Assembly: GCF_000346295.1 (NCBI RefSeq)
Contig: NZ_ANOG01000801.1
Span: 1-33,311 of the forward strand
DNA from: Rhodopirellula maiorica SM1
GTDB taxonomy: Bacteria; Planctomycetota; Planctomycetia; Pirellulales; Pirellulaceae
DNA length: 33,311 nt
Reading direction: 5' to 3'
The translations under genes were made by a program, and so were the position numbers. The notes beneath the pieces are model-generated. The model was given only the letters and a program-made list of their open reading frames with translations. It made no database searches and was not told the origin of the DNA. Of the stretch, positions 9,902-16,691 are shown piece after piece (within the stretch, counting starts at the first letter, position 1; the number at the start of each line of letters is the position of its first letter).

Positions 9902-11017
9902 ATGAGTAAGAAACGATTACTATTGGCGAGTCTAATCGCAGCGAGTTACTGCGGGATGCCGGTTGCCAATGCCGACGAACGTCCGTCTCGGTTCTACGAA
10001 GACGACGCTTGGTATGACGTCAGCGAATGGTTCGATGGCAACGACTACAACCCGACCGACGAAGCGATCGGCCGTTGGGACAACGAAACCTTCGAATACT
10101 CTGACAACCTTACCAGTTCAGACCAAGACAACGACGACATCAACGACACCGAACGGAACTATGGCGATTATGGTTACGCCAGTGACACGAACCGGTCGAC
10201 CACGGCGTCTCAACAATCCAGCACATCGTCCGATGATAGTTGGTTCTACGACTACTACGACGATGGCTCGGGTCAACAGACAAACCAAGACGGGATGACC
10301 TGGTTTTCGCTGTACCAAGATACGAATGACGACGGAGTCTACGATAGCTACACCCGCTATCGTGACACCGACAACGACGGCGTCTATGACGCGTTTACTT
10401 TCTACAGTTTCGATTCCTCCGGCGATCAAGACCAGAAGGCCCAATCGGAAGCACAGAATAAACAGAAGGAACTGAGTGCCAAGAGTGAAGAGGTTTCAGG
10501 CACGATCGACCGAATCAAAACGGTGGATGTCCGAGGCCGCGATCATATTGTGGCGCACGTCAAAGGCAACGATGGCAAGGCGACCCCAGTCGACCTCGGT
10601 GTCAAACAAGACGACAATTCATTGTCCGAGGGCGATGAATTGACTGCTAGCGGACATCGCATGAAAGTGGGTGACAAGTCGATCTTGATCGCAACGAAGG
10701 CGAAGACCAAGTCGTCGGACTTGACGATCGACCGCAATGGTCGCAAATACAGCGGTCAGGTGGCCAGCACTCGCGAGGTCACGGTACAGGGCCAAAAACA
10801 CCTACTGGCCAAAGTTAAAACCGACAATGGCAAATCAATGATGGTCGACCTCGGCCGCAAAGATCAATTGTCAAAAACGCCTAGCGAAGGCGATCAAGTG
10901 ACCGTCCAGGGTGTGCCAGTGAAGGTACAGGACCGAATCGTTTTGATGGCCCGAACCTTGGGTGAAGGCGAAGATCGAAACGAAATTAAACGCGAGCAAG
11001 CGAAATCAGAAAGCTAA
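9902..11017 (+). CDS. secreted protein with acidic DxDxDG repeats (paralog B)
   Basis: A 371-aa paralog of the divergent gene at 8345-9352. The start at 9902 follows an AGGAGA ribosome site by 7 bases and opens a signal peptide (SKKRLLLASLIAASYCGMPVANA). The mature N-terminus shares a nearly 30-residue stretch, including YEDDAWYDVSEWFDGNDYNP, identical to paralog A. A Ser/Asp/Asn-rich linker and acidic repeats follow (DTNDDGVYDSY, DTDNDGVYDAF), then a charged helix and two tandem beta-rich modules (VSGTIDRIK... and YSGQVASTRE...), each ending in a V-K-V-x-D-x-x-x-L-x-A motif. The function is not known. Divergence is greatest in the acidic repeat region and least in the segment after the signal peptide. 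The gene ends in a strong intrinsic terminator. Confidence 0.87.
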   Translation: MSKKRLLLASLIAASYCGMPVANADERPSRFYEDDAWYDVSEWFDGNDYNPTDEAIGRWDNETFEYSDNLTSSDQDNDDINDTERNYGDYGYASDTNRSTTASQQSSTSSDDSWFYDYYDDGSGQQTNQDGMTWFSLYQDTNDDGVYDSYTRYRDTDNDGVYDAFTFYSFDSSGDQDQKAQSEAQNKQKELSAKSEEVSGTIDRIKTVDVRGRDHIVAHVKGNDGKATPVDLGVKQDDNSLSEGDELTASGHRMKVGDKSILIATKAKTKSSDLTIDRNGRKYSGQVASTREVTVQGQKHLLAKVKTDNGKSMMVDLGRKDQLSKTPSEGDQVTVQGVPVKVQDRIVLMARTLGEGEDRNEIKREQAKSES

Positions 11018-11057
11018 TTCCGCTTAACCCGCCGAGGCGAATTCTCGCCCTTCCTGA

Positions 11058-11091
11058 GTGCCCTATCAATTTGATGGGGCACTTTTTTTTT
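11058..11091 (+). terminator. intrinsic terminator of paralog B
   Basis: GTGCCCTATC (11058-11067), loop AATTT, GATGGGGCAC (11073-11082), then nine T residues. The stem is 10 bp with one G-U pair. It lies 40 bases after the stop codon and is the clearest plus-strand terminator in the window. Confidence 0.92.
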
Positions 11092-11134
11092 GGGACTTGC
11101 GATGGGGTTTGCTTGCGATTGAGGAGGCAGTCAA

Positions 11135-11287
11135 ATGACAATAGATAAAGACGGCATCGTTACGCTGAAGCGCGGACTCAGCTCGACGAGAGAAAACGCG
11201 ACCCATGAAGACGTGACGAAAGAAAGCGATCGATTGAGATGGTGTTCGGATGTCGATTGCGTTAAAATTTTGCTATCAGATGTTTAG
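11135..11287 (+). CDS. small hypothetical protein, 50 aa
   Basis: An ATG at 11135 is preceded by AGGAGG with a 7-base spacer, an ideal ribosome site, and opens a 50-codon frame ending in TAG at 11287. The product begins [20 protein letters not shown] and contains two cysteines (CSDVDC). No signal peptide or membrane helix is evident. It follows the strong terminator at 11058-11091 and ends 32 bases before the GH32-like gene, with which it may be co-transcribed. Not recognised as any family; the evidence is the ribosome site and position only. Confidence 0.5.
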   Translation: MTIDKDGIVTLKRGLSSTRENATHEDVTKESDRLRWCSDVDCVKILLSDV

Positions 11288-11319
11288 CACCGGTCCTTTT
11301 CTGTTTGAGCGAGTCGAAT

Positions 11320-12912
11320 ATGTTCTCCGAAACCGATGGCAGTAGGAAAACCATTGGCGACGTCGACATTCTGTATCACGATGGACTGTACCATCTGTTT
11401 CACTTGGTGCTTCCCAATCATGATTTCATCGCCCACGCCGTCAGCACGGACGCGATCAATTGGCGACGCGTCAGCAACGCATTGTTCATTGGTGACCCCG
11501 GCAGCTGGGACGATTTGATGCTATGGACGATGCATGTTTCGCCCGATCCCTATCGCTCGGGCCGCTGGCGGATGTTTTACACGGGTTTATCCCGACGCGA
11601 TCAAGGTCGCTATCAACGTCTCGGAATGGCGGTCAGCGACGATCTGTATGATTGGCAAAAATCGCCGGTTCATTGGGAAGACCATCGAGGCCCCCGAGAT
11701 CCCCTGCCAGTCAAAGAGGCGGTACAGAAAAGCCGCCGTGACGGGGCCAACTGTTTGCATGCGGAGTTCGATCCGAACAGCTGTCTGCCACTTGAACCCG
11801 ACTCGCAATATTACGAATCCTCGCTAAGCGAAGGACGACACTGGGTTAGTTTTCGCGATCCGTTTTATTACCACGATGGTGAACAAGGCTGGCTTTTGGC
11901 GGCTGGGCGAGTCAAGGAGGGGCCGGTTGTCCGTCGCGGCTGTGTGGCGTTAATGAAAGAGGTCGCTCCGCATCAATTCGAAGCCCAACCGGCACTGCAC
12001 CACCCACGACTTTACGACGATGTCGAAGTGCCAAATTTGATTTATTTTGACGACGACTATTATCTGATTGGCAGCATCCGCGAAGACGCCAAGATTCGTT
12101 ATTGGCATACCAAAAAGATTGGCGAACCGTGGCAAAGCTATCATGACAACGTTCTATTGGCTCAAGGCAACTACGCCGGCCGGGTGTGCCGTGATGAACA
12201 TGGATGGCTGCTCTGGAACTTCTATTCGATGAATCTGCTTGACCGAACGTCCGAAAACTTGATGCCGCCACCGAAGCGTTTGGTGCGTAGCAAATCTGGA
12301 CTGCTGCGAGCGGTGACGTTTGAGGGGATCGATGCCTATCTTCGCGAGAGTGTCGATTGCCGCTGTATCCACAGTTTGATCGAAGATGTCGGACCACAAA
12401 TCCAGGTCTGCCGGGTCGAAGGCGGTCATCTGGACCTGTCCTGCGAAAGTGGTTTCCAAGCGTTTGTCTTTGACGGCGACATCGACTGTTTCCGTTTTCA
12501 CGCGAAATTGGAAATGCAGGGGCTCGGTAAATGCGGACTTGTCTTCCGTTTGGACCCCGAATCACGCGATGGATACTATTTGTCGCTCGACATTCTAAAA
12601 GGAGTCGCCCAGCTCCGAGCCTGGGGCACCGGCGCCGACGGAAGCGGTGAACATATGATGACATTCCGATCGCTACAATCGGGGTTTTGGTACTCAAAAT
12701 CACGCAGCGAGGCGTCTGTTCAACTGCTCGCATTTGGCAGCTATCTAGAATTGACGGTCGATGGCCGAGTCGTACTGTCATTGGCCGACCAAACATTCGA
12801 CAAGGGGCAACTGGGCATCTATCTGGAGGCTGCCGAAGTTCGAGTTTCTGATGTCAGACTCGACCGTCTCGCCTCTCCAAGCCAGACCGATGACCATCTT
12901 GCCAGCGGGTAA
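11320..12912 (+). CDS. GH32-like five-bladed beta-propeller glycosidase
   Basis: A 530-aa protein with the layout of glycoside hydrolase family 32 (invertase, levanase, inulinase) or a close clan GH-J/F relative. From the ATG at 11320, [16 protein letters not shown] carries the expected nucleophile region (Asp14), SFRDP has the transition-state Asp180 of the RDP motif, and VEVPNL contains Glu236 at the acid/base position of the family's ECP motif. The C-terminal part (about 370-520) is a beta-sandwich-like module ([34 protein letters not shown]), as usual in GH32. No signal peptide is seen, so it may act in the cytoplasm on an imported sugar. A TTG five codons upstream is an alternative start; neither has a strong ribosome site. 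The substrate cannot be told from the sequence. Confidence 0.8.
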   Translation: MFSETDGSRKTIGDVDILYHDGLYHLFHLVLPNHDFIAHAVSTDAINWRRVSNALFIGDPGSWDDLMLWTMHVSPDPYRSGRWRMFYTGLSRRDQGRYQRLGMAVSDDLYDWQKSPVHWEDHRGPRDPLPVKEAVQKSRRDGANCLHAEFDPNSCLPLEPDSQYYESSLSEGRHWVSFRDPFYYHDGEQGWLLAAGRVKEGPVVRRGCVALMKEVAPHQFEAQPALHHPRLYDDVEVPNLIYFDDDYYLIGSIREDAKIRYWHTKKIGEPWQSYHDNVLLAQGNYAGRVCRDEHGWLLWNFYSMNLLDRTSENLMPPPKRLVRSKSGLLRAVTFEGIDAYLRESVDCRCIHSLIEDVGPQIQVCRVEGGHLDLSCESGFQAFVFDGDIDCFRFHAKLEMQGLGKCGLVFRLDPESRDGYYLSLDILKGVAQLRAWGTGADGSGEHMMTFRSLQSGFWYSKSRSEASVQLLAFGSYLELTVDGRVVLSLADQTFDKGQLGIYLEAAEVRVSDVRLDRLASPSQTDDHLASG

Positions 12913-13262
12913 CAATCTAGCTGAACACTCGCTTTACACGGCCGATCGACGATCGCTCAAGATGCAAGCAAAGTCGCGCGCACCTTGTGCACTTTTCGCT
13001 CCGCGATGGCTCAGAATTGTCCACATAACACTTGGCCAGATCTCAAAATTTATTTTCTTTCCGCAGGCACGACCTCCTGGCGAAGCAACGTTCGCATCGG
13101 AGCCAAATCGAATTCGATTGCACCACAACGATTTAGCTCAATCGCAATTTGTGTGCCATCAGATTCTGCCCGGATGACGGCCCAGCGAATCAGATGACAG
13201 CGGCCTAAAAATTGCTATCTTTGCTAGAGCCCCAACCCTGTCACCAAGCAAAAGGCTCATTC
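12913..13262. other. 350-base spacer, no gene recognised
   Basis: The spacer lies between the GH32-like gene and the BON protein gene. Short frames here show no ribosome site or protein-like composition. It presumably carries the promoter of the BON/CHAD gene pair, but no boxes could be assigned. No terminator with a T tract was found after 12912. Confidence 0.4.
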
Positions 13263-13574
13263 ATGATTTCGACGCCAACATCGAATCGTCGACACCCCGC
13301 AAACTCGTCTCCTGCAAACCATCCGAACAATCCGAGTTTAAAACCTGCTGCTGTGGTCCATCCCGCACACCGTTTGCAGGGAAACCAGCTCGAAGCGGCG
13401 CTTCGAAAGACAGGGCGCAAGCAGCTTGAAAAGGTGGGCGTCACGGTGGAAGGCCGAGTGGTTATCATGGAAGGACGTGTTGACTCTTATGTCTTAAAGC
13501 AGATTGCCCAGGAAACGCTTCGCCCGCATCTGCGTGGCATGACCCTTCGCAATCGTTTGGTCGTTTCTTCCTAG
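13263..13574 (+). CDS. BON-domain protein
   Basis: A 103-aa protein whose C-terminal 60 residues (LRKTGRKQLEKVGVTVEGRVVIMEGRVDSYVLKQIAQET and on) form one BON domain, the alpha/beta module found in OsmY, in secretins and attached to mechanosensitive channels, and thought to contact membranes or other proteins. The N-terminal 35 residues are Pro/Asn/Ser-rich and not a signal peptide. ATG at 13263 was chosen, with AAGG about 9 bases upstream; an earlier in-frame ATG at 13212 adds 17 non-conserved residues. It is followed after 24 bases by the CHAD gene. Confidence 0.75.
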   Translation: MISTPTSNRRHPANSSPANHPNNPSLKPAAVVHPAHRLQGNQLEAALRKTGRKQLEKVGVTVEGRVVIMEGRVDSYVLKQIAQETLRPHLRGMTLRNRLVVSS

Positions 13575-13598
13575 CAAGCAGCTCGCGGTCCTTTTTCT

Positions 13599-14501
13599 AT
13601 GGCGTTTCGACTGAAACAGAGTGAATCAGTCTCTAAATCCGTACGACGCATTGCCAGAGAGCAGATTGAAAAAGCGATTGAGGAAATCGAAGCTCCGAAG
13701 CTGACGCAATCGAAAAAAGTACACCAAGTTCGCAAACGATGCAAAAAGCTACGTGGCTTGGTGCGTCTGGTCCGCTATTCGATGACCGACGATTATCCTT
13801 ACTCAAATGCGAATGCTCTGTTTCGTGATATCGCAAAACCTTTGTCGGAAGCACGAGACAGCAAAATATACCTCGATACCTTCGATGCACTTCTAGAACA
13901 ATGTGCCAACGCGAAACAGCGAGCTCGTTTCCAGTCAATCCGCGACCAGCTGTCACAGCATCGACAACATTTGTTGCATGACGAAGTGGATGTTGAAACG
14001 CAACTTGGCGAGGCGCGGGGGCAATTCAGCAAAGCGTTCAAGGACGTCCGCCGCTGGCGATTCAACGAGAAAGAGTACGATGCCTGGGGTCCCGGATTCG
14101 GCGAAACCTATTCACGTGCACGTACGGCATTTCGGGATGCACAGAGCAATCCATCGACCGAAGTCTTTCACGAATGGCGAAAACGAGTCAAGTATCACTC
14201 GTATCACTGCAAATTATTGCGATTTCTATGGCCAGCGTTGATGAAGTGCCGGCAAAGTGAGGGAGAGCATTTGGGTGATTGGTTGGGCGTCCATCACGAC
14301 TTGGCCGTGTTAAAGCGACACATCGCCGATTCGCCAACGGACTACGGCAACCGCAAAGTCACCAATGCCTTTGTCGACTTGATTGACAAACGTTCTGCGC
14401 AACTCGAATCGAGCGCTTTCCGTCTAGGCGAAAAGATGTTTGCTGAAAGCACGAAAAAGTTCCTGAAGCGACATCGCCGCTATTGGAAATCAATCCGTTA
14501 G
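13599..14501 (+). CDS. CHAD domain protein
   Basis: A 300-aa, highly basic, all-alpha protein. The pattern KKVHQVRKRCKKLRGLVRLVR near the N-terminus and EVFHEWRKRVKYHSYHCKLL near residue 190 are the paired conserved-His helices of the CHAD family, which binds inorganic polyphosphate and is often linked to polyphosphate granules or CYTH phosphatases. No CYTH domain is fused and no polyphosphate kinase is in the window. The stop codon overlaps the stop of the convergent cytochrome c gene (TTAG at 14498-14501). Confidence 0.9.
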   Translation: MAFRLKQSESVSKSVRRIAREQIEKAIEEIEAPKLTQSKKVHQVRKRCKKLRGLVRLVRYSMTDDYPYSNANALFRDIAKPLSEARDSKIYLDTFDALLEQCANAKQRARFQSIRDQLSQHRQHLLHDEVDVETQLGEARGQFSKAFKDVRRWRFNEKEYDAWGPGFGETYSRARTAFRDAQSNPSTEVFHEWRKRVKYHSYHCKLLRFLWPALMKCRQSEGEHLGDWLGVHHDLAVLKRHIADSPTDYGNRKVTNAFVDLIDKRSAQLESSAFRLGEKMFAESTKKFLKRHRRYWKSIR

Positions 14502-15658
14502 CGTGAGTAGTACAACGCTAATGCATCGATCTGTTCGTCAGACAACTTGTCAGCGATTGGATGCATCAGATCGGCATTTTCCGTGCCGCCTCGATTTTGC
14601 TTGGCAAACAGATGCAATTGGTGACGTAGGTAATACGCCGGTTGTCCTTCTAATCGAGGATACTCGGCACTACGGTCGATCGGGCTGGGGCCGTGACACT
14701 CGACACAGGATGCGATCTTCGACGGGCCGTCACCATGATTGGCTAGCGTTTCCCCAAGTTCGTAAAGTCGTTTCTGTGCTTGGTCCAAATCAGACGGCGG
14801 CGTAGCGGCAGGCTTCGATGCGGGGTCGCCTAATTCGCTGTCCGAGGCTAATTTACTACCCAAGGCCGAATCGCCGTCCGATCGATGTTCGGGCTGAGTT
14901 GAAAAGTAATCGGCCAGCTTTCGGATTTCTTCGGCTTCCAAGCGAGCTGCGATCGGTTCCATGATCCCGCTATGCCGCTGTCCTGTTTTGAATGCCTCGA
15001 GCGTCCGTTCGAGATACTCGCGATTTTGTCCAGCGATCACGGGGACTCGGTCGCCGGCGCGTCCGTGACCATCGGCACCATGACATGACGCACAGGCGTC
15101 CGCAACAAGCTGCGTCGTCGCCGAATCGATCTCCATCCCCACCTTGATATGGTCCAAGTAGGTCGCATCGTCCATATCCTGGAACGATTTTAAAAACGCA
15201 ACCAGGGGCCAGATTTCGTCATCACGCTGACGTGACGGCCAAGCCGGCATCCCCGCGAACTTGATTCCATGCTTGATGATGTAAAACAGCTCGCGTGGCG
15301 TTTGATGGAACGTTGCCGTGGGAAGGTAGGGTGGCGATGGCGTCATTTCTGCGGGCACACGTGGCACAGGCAATCCCGGGCGTCCATGGCACCAGCGACA
15401 ATTGGCTTCGTAGCTTGCTGCTCCCAATCGAATCATGCCGGGTTCGTCCAGTGGCGGCGGTTCAATCCCAGCACTATGAAAATCGACCGATCGGTCACTG
15501 GCGAAATCAAGGATCCACGCCGTGATCGGCCAATGCCCGCTGCTGGCTTTGACCGGAAACACTCCTGTGACCAGAACGACGACTCCGATCACGCCTAGAC
15601 CGACCAATAAGATCGCTAGCTCTTTAGCGCGTTGCCAATTTGTACGCATGTTGCTCAT
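14498..15658 (-). CDS. membrane-anchored triheme cytochrome c
   Basis: A 386-aa protein with an N-terminal membrane helix (about 13-33) and three class I-type cytochrome c domains. Heme-binding motifs are CRWCH (87-91), CASCH (189-193) and CVECH (318-322). A charged linker around 255-295 separates domains two and three. It is the last gene of the cytochrome oxidase operon; its ATG overlaps the stop of the CtaG-like gene (15655-15658), so the two are probably translationally coupled. The likely role is delivery of electrons to the caa3 oxidase at the outer face of the cytoplasmic membrane (inference). The domain pattern is like alternative electron-donor cytochromes rather than a bc1 subunit. 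Confidence 0.9.
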   Translation of the reverse strand: MSNMRTNWQRAKELAILLVGLGVIGVVVLVTGVFPVKASSGHWPITAWILDFASDRSVDFHSAGIEPPPLDEPGMIRLGAASYEANCRWCHGRPGLPVPRVPAEMTPSPPYLPTATFHQTPRELFYIIKHGIKFAGMPAWPSRQRDDEIWPLVAFLKSFQDMDDATYLDHIKVGMEIDSATTQLVADACASCHGADGHGRAGDRVPVIAGQNREYLERTLEAFKTGQRHSGIMEPIAARLEAEEIRKLADYFSTQPEHRSDGDSALGSKLASDSELGDPASKPAATPPSDLDQAQKRLYELGETLANHGDGPSKIASCVECHGPSPIDRSAEYPRLEGQPAYYLRHQLHLFAKQNRGGTENADLMHPIADKLSDEQIDALALYYSR

Positions 15659-16290
15659 CCGACATTCGTCCTCATTTCGTATCGATCAAGCGACACGAGG
15701 TCTTTGGTTAACCACAATCCACCCGCCAGAAATGCGATGCCTCCCACCACCAGCATCACGGCGCCTCCGAGGTGTTGATCCATGATCGGCGTCAACATTT
15801 CACTATGGCCATGATGCATGTATAGCAACCGCGGTGACATCACCAACAATGCGCCAAGCAGCGTCATGTGCATCGAAGTCAACAACAACCCAATCACTCC
15901 GGCGGCACTGCGACCGCGATCGCGTGGAACCGCGCCGCCAAACGCCGACATCCATACCCACAATCCGGCTGCCAAAAACATGCCTTGCTCGATCACAAAG
16001 CCTAGCATTGAATGGCGAGCCCAATGATGCAGCCCCGGCGCGTGCCACGCCCAAACGATCAACAGCTCACCAACCGATGCGGGAACGGGCGAAAAGGATC
16101 GCGGAAACCAGATCACCGGATCCCATGTCTTACCGGCGATGGCAATCGCAAGCAGCGGTGCCGCCACGGCAACCACCGCCATATGCAGTGTCATGTGCGC
16201 CGCAAACGATTGGGTTGCTAACTCAGGAAGCGGCCCCAACCACGCTGCCGTTAATACGATCCAACCAAGATTCCACACCGTGATCTGCAT
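15655..16290 (-). CDS. ctaG: CtaG-like cytochrome c oxidase assembly membrane protein (caa3 type)
   Basis: A 211-aa multi-span membrane protein of the bacterial caa3_CtaG family, associated with assembly of caa3-type oxidases. The conserved His-rich helix ends are visible: HMTLHMAVVAVAAPLLA, WAWHAPGLHHWARHS, SMHMTLLGALLVMSPR and YMHHGH. About six helices are expected. The start overlaps the stop of the upstream small membrane protein by one base (TGATG at 16290), and its own stop overlaps the triheme cytochrome start. It differs from the Cox11-type CtaG of proteobacteria; the symbol is used here for the caa3 family. Confidence 0.88.
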   Translation of the reverse strand: MQITVWNLGWIVLTAAWLGPLPELATQSFAAHMTLHMAVVAVAAPLLAIAIAGKTWDPVIWFPRSFSPVPASVGELLIVWAWHAPGLHHWARHSMLGFVIEQGMFLAAGLWVWMSAFGGAVPRDRGRSAAGVIGLLLTSMHMTLLGALLVMSPRLLYMHHGHSEMLTPIMDQHLGGAVMLVVGGIAFLAGGLWLTKDLVSLDRYEMRTNVG

Positions 16291-16673
16291 CAGTCACAAC
16301 TCCGGATGAACACGACCACCAGCGCGGTGAAGATCGTCGCCACCCCGCTTAGCAGCGACAATAAAAAGGTAGCTTGCCCAGTAAATCGGATATGGTCACC
16401 GGCGGTGTTCTTGTCATGAGGTGGGACTCCCCCTTTGCGGTGCTTTCGATAACCAATGGTTCCCACCACGACAATGATCGCCAATGCGAGAATCGTGTAA
16501 CCAGCGATCGCGATTCGCACGGGCGACGCGTTGCCCGTTTCGTCAGCGAACTTGGCACACCAAATTGCGATGGTCAGATAACTGGCCAAAAAATGAATCG
16601 CCCAAACGCCGGGTGGCACCACCAACCACAGGATGTGGTTGCGTCGTATGGGGGTGGATTTGCTAGAATTCAA
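16290..16673 (-). CDS. small three-helix membrane protein of the oxidase operon
   Basis: A 127-aa protein with three hydrophobic segments (about 14-37, 52-75, 98-122). It starts with TTG at 16673, supported by AAAGGAG 8 bases upstream; no ATG alternative fits. The gene lies between the cox1-cox3 fusion and ctaG and overlaps ctaG by one base. Small proteins of this kind accompany caa3 operons and may be assembly or accessory subunits; I know no firm function. Confidence 0.8.
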   Translation of the reverse strand: MNSSKSTPIRRNHILWLVVPPGVWAIHFLASYLTIAIWCAKFADETGNASPVRIAIAGYTILALAIIVVVGTIGYRKHRKGGVPPHDKNTAGDHIRFTGQATFLLSLLSGVATIFTALVVVFIRSCD

Positions 16674-16691
16674 GGGACGCGCTCCTTTCTT

